From: Serilophus lunatus
Lineage: Eukaryota; Chordata; Aves; Passeriformes; Eurylaimidae
DNA: 64,000 nt
Direction of reading: 5' to 3'
NCBI GenBank assembly: GCA_013399895.1
Contig: VXBA01005487.1
Coordinates: forward strand, 292,705-356,704
In this document: positions 53,843 through 64,000 of the stretch, one piece after another
Layout: the number at the start of each line of letters is the position of its first letter
Numbering within the stretch: position 1 is the stretch's first letter
The notes under the pieces: generated by a model
Seen by the model: the letters and a program-made list of their open reading frames with translations, nothing else
What the model was told of the DNA's origin: nothing
Database searches by the model: none
Position numbers and translations under genes: made by a program

Positions 53843-55322
53843 TAAGACTTTTTTCCCACTGTAGGCTTTTGAGGGACTAAAAGGATTTTTGACATAAAAA
53901 GACTAAAGGATTTTATAGGATAAATTCAATAGTTGGTTATGATACTTATTTCTTGTGAAATTTTGTACTTAAATCATTATTGAAACTGTCTTTCTGTCTT
54001 ACGGGATTTCAGACTAAAAATAAATTTTGTCAGAACAGTAATAATAATAATGATTCAAAGTTTGTCATTTTGCCACTCAGGTATGCCACTCATTTTACCA
54101 CTCACACCTGGCCCCAAGCACATTGCTATTTACTTACTGATCATCAAAATATATTTGCTGCAGTAGCAGAAAGCAACAGAAATGACACACTGAAATATTA
54201 ATTGCTCACTTAGGAGACAGAAAACATATTTGAATTTTTTTCAAACTATTGTCATGTTTTCTAGGCACACCTATACTGAATATAGTTTTCATATTATCAA
54301 TTCAAAAATTCTTTTATCTTGTCCAAGTTGATCCTTTATTACAGTTTTTTCAAGACTCCAAAAGAATTATTAAATGGAATTGAGACATGCTTTTAAAAAA
54401 AGCTAATCTTCTCTTGAGATGTTAGGTTCTTCCTAGCTCCAATTTTTGTGTGGTAATTGTATAAAGCTTATAAAGACTGACTCAGTCCAGGGGTGCTGTG
54501 TTACTACTAGAACTCTCCTAGAGCACTCCTGAGGATGATAGTACAGGCATGTGAGCAGGTTTCAGTAGTTCCAGGACTAACAGAAGGATGCTCTCATTAC
54601 AACTATTAACTGGTTCCAGGAAGGAGTGTAGTCATTTATATCATAGGAAGAAGGAACCAAACAAAAATACTCATTTTTCTTAAAAATTAAGTTGTATTCA
54701 GTTAAATTGAAATAATAATTAAGGTCATTGATGGCGTAGTAGAAGGCAATTCCAATTCAGAGTGTAAAGTCAGGATGAGAAGAAACTTAATCCACAAAGA
54801 TTTAGTGTCTCTTTTTCTTCTAGTATTTCTTTTGGAATTGAGCTGCAAATGCTTCTTAGCTTGTATCAGATACCAGCCAAATTACTGATACAATCAAGGT
54901 AGGGTACGTTTTCTGATGTCTGTAGTGTCTTTTGCTCTTTTTTTTTCCTGTTTATTAATAGTTTCCATGACTTTCATGCCTCTCAAGACAGCAGCATGGT
55001 ATGAAAAGATTAAAAAATTAACCTAAACACGTTATTAGTCATTCCTAGAAGATTTTTTTTATCATTCTTTATCTGCTCCATGGTCTAATCTGACCCAGGG
55101 GCAGCCTGGACAGCTCTTGCTCTGAGTCCAGTAGAACATGCAACTGCTTCGCACTCATTCATACCTTTGTGTTTGAAAGGGAACCTTTAATGTGACTAGC
55201 TCTGACATTGCACTTCTTTTCCAAGACTTCTGTCTGCTTCAAAGAGAGGTGGTTGTGCTTCATGAAAATTCTAGTGCCGTCTCCACATACTCCACAAGTG
55301 CACTGGATTAGTGAATGGAGGA

Positions 55323-55349
55323 AATGATTCAATGATTGATTGAATCATT
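55323..55349. repeat. Perfect 11-bp inverted repeat with 5-base spacer
   Basis: AATGATTCAAT and ATTGAATCATT are separated by GATTG. The arms are perfect; the spacer continues the same TGATT theme. Confidence 0.9.
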
Positions 55350-58300
55350 CTTGACCACATGTTGAACTTAGTCCTGAGGATGAGGTTCTTTGCTGTGGAG
55401 TTTTGAGGTGCATCATGCCTATTGCTGTATGTCTAAATGTGAATTTTCTTTGGCTGGGACTTTTCTCATCCTCAGATACTTTCATGTATCATTCCTTCCT
55501 TGGTGGCTTAGCTGGTTTTGCATTGGTGTTTATGATTTGTCTACGTTCATGGGTTACTAGAAATCTATAGGAGTTTTGAGCAAGAATATTGATTTGACTT
55601 TCTGTTTCCTGTAACTAGTCTATTAATAGCAAGTTTAGTGAATTCAAACACTCAAACACAGAAACAGTCACTAAAATTTGACCATATAAGGTAAAGTTCT
55701 CTAGCTTATTAATTTTATTTCTTTAAGGAAAATATAATATCTTTGTTAAGTACCTTAACTACGTCTAGCCTTTTCTTTAAAGGGCCTACATTCTCACAAG
55801 GGAACCATTCAGTTCTGTGATTGGATTAATACAAATTGGATGGGAAAATTGGGCTGAGGTAGAAGCAATTGAATTTGGAAGGTTTATGAGAGCTGCTAGT
55901 TCAGGGTGAATAATAAAATAAAGACAGCAGTTTTGCAATTTTGAAAAGCTCTGTCCTATGTAATAGACTATAATTTAATTCTGAGAGACTTTTCTATTAG
56001 ATTTTTTCCCAAGTAAAATCACAATTCCTATTGTTCCTTATCATATGTCTCATTACTGCTGCAAGTATTATCCTCTTTATACGATTATAGTGATTCATAC
56101 TTCACTCCCTTGCTTGTTTTGTACACAATTGTAGGTAAATAATGGTAGCAGTTTGATGCTTCTGGATGGAGCAATAGGTTGGTTAGTTTGGGTTTTTTTC
56201 TACACAGGGATGTATATTTTGGCAAAGGAGTGATGATAAGCCTTACATTGAGATCAGTCAACAGATGCATATCTCTGATAAAGTATCTTAACATTGGTTA
56301 AAGTAATAAGATGAAGAAACACCTGTGCCAAAGAATGGTTCATAGTTTTACAATAAATGTGTATGAAGGTTATCTTCATTTACACTCATTATTCTTTATA
56401 GATAATTTTGGAAAATATGTTATTATCATTTGCATATTTGAACATTAAACTGTTGTAAGAATGTACCTAACAAAGAAAACCTTTACTTTTTGAGTAAAGT
56501 TGGTTCTATGAGAGAAGAAACACTTTTCATGCTCTGCTGATTACTCCCAAATCCAGTCAAAGAGAATTGGGACAGTGAGGTTTCGGTTCACTATGTTGAT
56601 GAATTGAAAAGGCTTCGCTGTTTGGGCAGAAAAGAGCAATCGGTTCCAGTCCCTGAAGAAGCAATGGTTTAAGAAATCTAAAACCAGGGGAGTGATGATT
56701 TAGGGAAAAGAAATGTGTTATGTGTTGTTGGTGAAACTGTGATGAATCAAGACTTTGTTCTTCCTTTTGTTCAGAGTTGGATGTACCTATCAAATTCAAC
56801 AGGGTGACAGTGTGTGAGAAAGTCATGTTATCACACTATGGATTAATTTATTTTTTTTAACTTATGGTTATTTTTACTTTGGAATTTTTAATTAATATTT
56901 ACGTGGGGGAAGAAATCCTGCATTTTGGTTTCTGAATTTTACTTGTGGATCAGAGAACTAGTCTAAATTCTTCTCAAAAAGTGTAGTTAAACTTTCACAA
57001 AACAGATCAAAGGATAGTGAATATTATTTTTCCCTGCCTTAGTGCATCTCCAGAAAATTGGTTTAGTTTTTTGGTTACCCACATTAATTATTGTGTGGCA
57101 GTGCAAGAACATTTTTTATTTATTAGATTTTCTACCTCTTGAATTTTCAGTTTTAAACTGATGCTTTCCTAAAACTGCTGAGTCACATTTCGCTCCCCTT
57201 TTGCCTTCTCCCTTTCCCTTTTGGATTCAAATAGTAATTAACATAGTGATGTCGTTCAATTCCAATGCAAAGGAAAATAAGTTGAAAGTATTACATGGGG
57301 AAATGTTCTAGGTTGGGTTATAAACAATATTATTAAAATATTGAGCAATAATTGAGGAACTGAGTTGTAAAATAATCAACAAAACCTACCTTTCTTTTGT
57401 GAAAATACTAATTTTAATTTCTGGGGTGTGCTTGCTTTTGGTGATATCTGTGTTTATCTCTAAAAAGAAAATTAGAACTTATAAGTCAGTAAAGCTGAAA
57501 CTCCATTGATACAGTGGTAACAGTAATATACTGAAAGTTGTGTACACCAGTGTTAGGTTCAAATTATATAGAAACACTTCCTACAGGAATATTTCAAGTC
57601 TGCAAAGAATACTGTACAAAATGGACAGAACTCTTAGGGGAATAACTATATGCAGTTATGCAAATACTTTCAAGTGATTCATTGGTTTAAATGTCTCTAG
57701 AAACTGAGTCTTAAATTTGTTCTGTAGAAATCAGTGTCCCCTCCTCCTTCATCACAAAATGGTAGAAATAACTGAATCCAGAAGACAGATTTCTATTATC
57801 AGACCCATTCACTAGATCCTAAAATAAGCACATTAATTCAGTTTCAATAATTTGTGGTGGTGTAGAGCTCTGTTATAGAATTTATGGTCCTTTTTCACCT
57901 TGGATTACTAATTTTTCTCCCACTGTCATTAGACATGTAGTCAGCCAACAACATACACAAATATACAAACATGCATGCCTCTGTTTCTGAAAAAAAAAAA
58001 ATGCTATTTTTATATTAACAATCTGAAGTAGTTTCCAAGGTGGCGATAGAACAAGAAGCTTGGTTATTATTTATAACATTTTATGAAGCATAAGATTGGG
58101 ACCCTTTTGTTCTTTGAGACACTGTTTTACTTCGTAACTGCATGCATAGGGTAAGAGAAATCTTACTTTTTAAATTTCAAAACACAAACTATTGTGCAAT
58201 TTAAGAAGTGGAAGCAAAGTGAGACAGCAACAAAGAGAAGATGATGGTTACAATTTAAGAAGGCAGAGCTTAAGAATCTACAGATAAAAGTTCAAGATGC

Positions 58301-58389
58301 TCCTCTTCAGGATGCAAATAGCAATGCATGAAAATTACATTAATCTGCCACTATTTCTATTATTTTAACTTACTGCATTATATTACACA

Positions 58390-58700
58390 CACAGAATTAA
58401 CAAGGTTGGAAAAGACCATAGAGATCATCAAGTCCTACCTATTACCTAACTTATCAACCTACCCAACACCATCCCATCATCTAAACTAAGTACACTAAGT
58501 ACAGCATCCAGCCTTTCCCTAAACACATCCAGGGACGATGACTCCACCGCCTCCTTGGGTAGCCCATTCCAATGGGAGATCACTCTCTCTGTGAAAAAGT
58601 TTTTCCTAATATCCAGCCTAAACCTCTCCCATCGCAGCCTAAGACTGTGTCCTCTCGTCCTGTCACTGGAGGCCTGAGAGGAGAGACTGACTTCTTGTGG
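58390..58700 (-). mobile_element. CR1 LINE 3' fragment, antisense, ORF2 C-terminus still open
   Basis: The minus strand reads without a stop through a CR1 ORF2 C-terminus: LRWERFRLDIRKNFFTERV, then HWNGLPKEAVESSSLDVF, then RERLDAVLS, ending near 58446. The 3' end follows as the reverse of 'aacaaggttggaaaagacca'. Frame retention over about 85 codons makes it the best-preserved CR1 coding piece here, though it is strongly 5'-truncated. A small direct repeat of 'ctaagtaca' lies within it. Confidence 0.9.
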
Positions 58701-61606
58701 AGAACTTATGAACATCTCAACTTTCTTATGAAGGGCTTTCCAGGAATATTTTTATCACAATATATTATCATAATTTGTAGGTGGTTGTATTGCTTAATTT
58801 AAAAATAAATGTTAAATATTAATATAAATATTAATTATTTGAATCACATGGGAAATAAATGTTAATAGTAATAATAAGCTCTGATAAAGGAAATAATACC
58901 TGTCAGAAACTTAGGGATCATTTGTGTAATATAGGTTAAATCAATGTGACAACCTTGTATTGATAAGAATGGAGTGGCATTTCTTCAAGTGGAAGTAATC
59001 TTTAAGAGCTTGTCCAAAAATGGTTACAGATTTTTAATTAGGATTTAATTATTTCAGTTGGTTTTATTGATGTTTCCGTTAGTTTTTATTAGCATTTACT
59101 CTTCTTAACTGCTGCTTTTATTCAAAACTAAGATATCATGATTTCATGATGTCTGTGATACTGCAACATGTTGCTGTGGAAATTATTAGAAAGTCATAAA
59201 TGAAAGGCCTACTCCTGAATGATGCTTTGGTCTCTGCTTTTTCTTATTTATAAAATTATTTAACCATACAGCTACTATGAAATGTTCAGTATTATTCAGC
59301 ATATAATTTTGGAAGTATGAGTGCCAGGAGTGCAAGTAATCTAGATGTTTTAAGACTGGAATGATCAATGATAATTTGCCATATCTTTTCTACATGAATC
59401 CTGATGTTAAAAACAGCTGTTTTGATACATTCAGTCCAAATATCTTTTCATTTGTAGCAGGAATATTACTTTTTCTTGTAAGTACTTTTCATTTGACTAT
59501 TTCTAAGCTTTCTTTTACCCAAACATTAATTAATGTTCAGATGTACAGTAGGTAAATATAATTTTCATTTGATAGATGAAGAAACTATATCTAAAAAGAC
59601 CACATCTCATGTCAGCGACAGATGGAGTTGCACAGTACCCTTCTGCATTTAACCACTGAGAAAAAATAAATCTTCAATCTGTGCTTTTGCAACTATTACC
59701 ATAACATAACATAAATGCCCAGAAATTAAACTTTTCATTATAAGACCACATATTTCCATCAGGTAAAGGAGAGGAGGGAGTGAAAACTTTAGGAGGTAGC
59801 CAAAGTGGACAAATAACATCATTCAAGTGGACTAGTCACTAGACATTGGACAAAAATATTTACATACAGTAAGTAGATTTATATGTATATAGATATGTGT
59901 ATATGTGCTTATTTATGAATGTACATATACTTAATGTATTTTTAAGCTAGTTCTCAAAAAGCTGTGGAAAATATTTCAGGAGATTGGCAGTATGAATTTA
60001 ACTTTAGGAATACCTCGGAAGGGATCATGCTTTACAGAAATGTGTATTTCATGAGAGTTTCAAACGAAAGTACTGCTCAGTAGTCCAAACTAAATAACAA
60101 TGGGGCAAAAAAATCTGTAGTGGAAGAAAGAGCCAACATTTTCTGCAGAAATTGGAATTCTAAAATTTTATTTAGGGAAAAAAATATTTCAACCTTCTAA
60201 GTAGGCTTTTATCCTTTTTCTCCTCTCTCTCTTTGGAAATCCTAAACTTTCTTAAATCCCAATTCATTCTTAAATCCCAGCTGCTAGGAATTTTGTCTGC
60301 AGAGCATCTTGGTCAGACCGAAGTCCTGATAGATACGCTTTCCAGGATTTCTGGGTTGATCCTGAGCAGATTTTGAGATGTCTGAAAGTATTTCTCACTT
60401 GGTTGAATTTGAAAGCTCTGGGATATATATCTCCTCACTAACCTAGTTCTGGACCCAAAGGGCTGAAAAACCTGTTAACTTTGGCTTCAATACAGTTTTA
60501 TGTGCAGGAAGGTCATTTGGTTTCTAGGTCATATGGAACAGTTTTCTAACAGGAAAAAATTAGGAATTTTTATGAAAATTGAAATTTTTCCTTGAAAGTC
60601 ATCACACTTTTAGAATACATGTTTTCTACACAAGTTATTGACGAAACAGGAAGTTCCAGACTACAAAACTATCAGCCAGTTTAACGTAGGATGATTAATA
60701 GTTACTGAAGGCACTAGAGATGTAAGCAAAGAAACCTAACTCTTGTAATTGAATTTAGCAGGGCATTTTTCATATAGAGAGTAATTTAATTACCTAGAAA
60801 TGCAATTAGATACATATTTATCCGAATTTAATTTTTAGCAAGGCACTGAGATTACATTGCTGGTTATTTTTCTCTCTAGCCTAAGAGATAGCACCACAGT
60901 ACAACATCTGGATAACTTCACCCTTATGGACACATATTCTGGTATACCTCTCCACAAATGATTGAAACACTGTTTTGGTTGCACTTAACATTTTCTTCTT
61001 TCTTTTCTAAACAGGTGATCTTCTGTCCTAATGCTATATTCTTTTATGCTGTCAGGGCAGCCAGTTGTGTGGAGCTTAATTTCCAGCTCAAAGTTCACTG
61101 ACTTATGTTCATACGTGAATATTCAAAGCTGAGAGTGTACCCAAAGAAGAGAGACTTTAATAAAGAAGTAAGATGGCCCATGCTGTAGCACAAGGCTCAG
61201 TCAGCCAAGCATGACATGTGACTAGCCTCTGTCCTTTAATATTTTCCCACTTTTATTCTTCCCATATCTACCTCAACCCCTCTTTTTATCTCTGGTCCTT
61301 CTCCAGAACATCTAATTATAAGTTTTACACAGTACCAAATATTGCCTCAGGTACCCAAAGGAGAGGTCATGTAGGACCAAGGGTCCTTATCCAAAATTGT
61401 GATTTGCACTACTCCTTTTCACATCTACTTCGTGTGAATTCTTTTGCTCTGTTATGTCCAGTAGAATTTTAATCCCAAGGTTTCACAGATTAAAACTGCT
61501 TTCATTTTTACCTTGGAAAAGCTAGATTTATTAGACATAGGTCAGTTTTATTAGGTTGAAGCAGAAGTTGCCTTTGTGTAGCATACGCACTACACTACAC
61601 ATATAT

Positions 61607-61610
61607 GTGT

Positions 61611-61649
<39 letters not shown>
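61607..61649 (+). repeat. (GT)n microsatellite
   Basis: A GT run interrupted once by a TA step has 33 uninterrupted bases, (GT)16G, at 61617-61649. It is probably length-polymorphic. Open frames crossing it are artefacts. Confidence 0.98.
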
Positions 61650-61650
<1 letters not shown>

Positions 61651-62419
61651 ACTGCCCTAAAGCAGTCCTTCAGGAAATTGATGCAGTTCAGATCTAAGTG
61701 GAAATTGACCTCCCTTGAAAGTTGCCTAACGCATAGTGGGAGCGGATTTAAAGAAAAGTACAGCTCTTTTTTCTCTCTGCAGGATATGATCTGCAAGATA
61801 TTTCTGCACATATGATCAGGTATCTTCTTGTATAATAACTTCTTTTAGGATTCTTCCATACAGCATACATATTTATACAGATTGTAACCTTATCTCTATA
61901 TTTCTAGATAATTCGATCTTTTAGTTAGGACACTTATTTTTTTGTGGGATCAAATGTCTGGAAAATGGAAAATGAAACTGATAGTCAAAGCATCTAAGGA
62001 GTTTATTTCTTTATGGAAATAAGGATAAAAAGGCATATTGTAAGTTATGGCTTTAAATAAACTCGATGAGTGACAATTACTACTGTCTTCTGGGAAACAA
62101 TAAGGATAATCACAGGGCAACTGAGTTTTTCAGCAACTACCACTTTAAAGGTATTCTTGCTGTGTATCCTTTTAGAGATGTAGTATCATTTGGAGAGTGA
62201 TAGACTCCTGGAATAGTCACTTTTCCTCAGAAATTATTTAATTCATAAAAGAAATTTTATTGTTTGGTGAAACTTTATTGGAATAAAAGCAGTATTCTGT
62301 AATTCTCCACTGGTGAAGCTGAATTAACTTTCAAGACAAGCTTCTTTTGGAAAAATAAATTGAAATCTACAATGCCTCCCCCACCTTCCCTTCAAAGTCA
62401 CTTTTGTATTTTCTTAATT

Positions 62420-62446
62420 AAAAAAAAAACAAACAAACAAAAAACA
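62420..62446 (+). repeat. A-run with (CAAA)n
   Basis: About ten A followed by CAAA units. Simple low complexity in intron 1. Confidence 0.9.
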
Positions 62447-63424
62447 AGCATACAGGAAAGTAACAGTAGATTATTGCTGGTCAGATGAACAGTTGCTATT
62501 GACAGGAATATAAGGGAACGTGTCTCAGACATAGGTCAATTATTAAGAGCTTTGTTTTAGTTTAAATATTGATGTTAACTGGTTTCCTAGAGTTGAAACT
62601 TATCATGCTTGACTGTTTTTTTGTGGTGAGATTTTTCCTTGGAAATTATGAATATATCTTCCATTTTCTTTTGAATTTTCCTTAGCCATTTTATATTCTT
62701 ATTAATGTGTTTGTTTTGTTTAAAATAATTTTCTTATATTGCACTTTTCTTCAGGAGCATTTTGTTTTTCAGAGTGGAATGTAACCTGATGTACCAGATT
62801 CACACTTGCAAACCTCTCATGCCTTTCTCCAAATAACGCACGCATTCCAAATATATGGGAATGAGACCTCTGTGTCTTACAATACTCAGATTTTGTCTGT
62901 GTCCACTGAATTTACTTACAAGAATAATTGCAATTTCAGATGAAATGATAGGGTAGAAAAAAACCTACACTACAAACAAACACAAAAACAGTTGATAATC
63001 ATCTGGTTAGTCTAAACTTCGATTTTGTGACACATTGAACAAGTAATGTCATTCACTGATGTTTTAAAGATATGATATTTTTGTTGTCCCTATTGTGTGT
63101 TATTGAGGGAAGGAAAGGCTGATAGGCTTTAATGATTTCCTCGAGGGGAAGGAGAGGTGACAGAGTTCTTAAGAAATGATTTTGCAGTCAAGTTACTAAT
63201 AATCTTAGATATAAAAAGCACAGGCTGCTGTTTGCATGGGAATTTGTATTGTAAAATCGTGTGTGAATTTCAGCTCTACTCCACATATAGAATATGGCAA
63301 GAGCAATGTAATATAATAGAGCATGTTATTGTGGACTCCCTGGAGTAGCATAATGTTCTAAAGATATAAATACTATTTTAATTTAAAGCTACATTTACAT
63401 AGCCTTGTGAAATGAGTTGATCTC

Positions 63425-63855
63425 AACCATCAACCAAGTGCCCACATAGTCATTCACTCACTCTCCCTACGCAGCAGGTTGGGGCAGAGAATAAGAAAAA
63501 TGAAAGTGAGACAATTAATTGTTTGGGAAAAAGAACAATTAATAGATGAAGGAAAGAGGAAAAAAACTAAAAAAGCAATTCAAAAGAATTTATCACCTCC
63601 CACAAGCAGACTGATGTCCAGCCATTCACCAAGCATCAGTTGCACTGGGAGGCAATACCTCAGCACCCTTTTGCTTTCTCTGCACCAGTTCTTATTGCTG
63701 AACATTATGTCACATGGTATGGCTAATCTGGGTCAGCTGTTCCAGTCATTTTCCCTCCCATCTTCTTGCCATCCGATGCTGAGAGTGGGGTCAGAGTAGA
63801 AAGAAGAGAAAACTTTCTGTGCAAGCACCATTCGACAATAGCCAAAACATTGCTC
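63425..63855 (-). mobile_element. Avian LTR-like (endogenous retrovirus) fragment
   Basis: Segments such as 'atcacctcccacaagcagac', 'tgatgtccagccattcacca', 'ttattgctgaacattatgtc', 'acatggtatggctaatctgg' and 'caatagccaaaacattg' follow, in order, a repeat I recall as a common avian ERV LTR family. In that family the LTR reads from a TG-start on the opposite strand, so this copy is minus. The LTR 5' end (beyond about 63855) is missing. No retroviral coding sequence is seen. The subfamily cannot be named from memory. Confidence 0.55.
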
Positions 63856-64000
63856 ATCCTAGACAGACAAAGTACATCTTGTTAGCATAACTAATTAATG
63901 GAATATCATACACCAATTTTAGAAACATATCTGATGTGAAGAGAAGTTACAGGAGTAGGTACTGAGTAATACATTTGGACTGTCTTAGGTTTGAACAGAG

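Larger units (their letters stand above)
26732..64000 (+). other. DOK6: DOK6 intron 1, 5' portion (about 37 kb, continues past window)
   Basis: No further DOK6 exon was found: no PH or PTB domain sequence appears in any frame. The rest of the window is AT-rich, with short chance open frames, simple repeats, sparse CR1 fragments and one LTR-like fragment. Human DOK6 also has very large early introns, so an exon-free 37 kb is expected. Stretches not listed separately (for example 28400-33000, 33100-36700, 44600-46100, 47700-51500, 55400-58300, 59000-61500, 61900-63400) show nothing I can recognise beyond short homopolymers. Confidence 0.75.

Noticed and set aside
53800..53900. Polypyrimidine tract plus AAG resembling a splice acceptor
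   Set aside because: The sequence after it has stops in all frames within a short distance or no DOK6 homology, so no exon can be supported.
61590..61815. Open frames on both strands through the GT repeat
   Set aside because: They exist only because (GT)n encodes Cys-Val or Thr-His repeats without stops.
63980..64000. TGTCTTAGGTTTGAACAGAG resembling the start of an avian LTR on the + strand
   Set aside because: The similarity is short, gapped and cut by the window edge; it could be chance.
1..64000. tRNA, rRNA, microRNA, CRISPR or operon-like gene clusters
   Set aside because: No cloverleaf with A/B boxes, no long miRNA-like hairpin, no spaced direct repeats and no closely packed genes were seen; the DNA is vertebrate-like and gene-poor.

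Overview
This window looks like vertebrate nuclear DNA, most likely from a bird. It is AT-rich and almost gene-free, with one sharp CpG island. Its interspersed repeats are mainly CR1 LINE fragments, one ending in the ATTCTATG-type 3' repeat typical of avian/archosaur CR1. An LTR-like fragment near the right end resembles a common avian endogenous-retrovirus LTR family. Species cannot be fixed from the sequence alone.

Layout. (1) About 1-26160 is upstream intergenic DNA with no recognisable exon. It holds CR1 fragments (about 640-940, 4866-6000, 9980-10588, 25270-25398), a non-CR1 LINE ORF2 C-terminal fragment (about 23595-24150, + strand), homopolymer tracts, and several blocks that keep more CpG than their surroundings. 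(2) About 26160-27545 is a CpG island that contains a 132-base assembly gap and the only coding exon found: the first coding exon of DOK6 (26666-26731, + strand, 22 codons, followed by a GTGAGT donor). (3) From 26732 to the window end the sequence is best read as the 5' part of the large DOK6 intron 1. It contains CR1 fragments (43179-43520, 53128-53193, 58390-58700), an LTR-like fragment (about 63425-63855), a (GT)16 microsatellite, a CTG tract just inside the intron, a perfect RFX X-box-type palindrome, and candidate regulatory blocks flagged only by CpG retention and motif content.

DOK6 is a PH/PTB-domain docking adaptor acting downstream of RET and Trk receptors in neurons. The rest of the gene lies beyond the right edge, as expected for a gene with very long introns. 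No tRNA, rRNA, microRNA, CRISPR array or prokaryotic-type system was seen, and most open frames here are chance frames in AT-rich DNA. No new biological system can be claimed. The most unusual items are the fairly intact non-CR1 LINE fragment with a neighbouring unexplained minus-strand reading frame, and the CpG-retaining blocks in intron 1.
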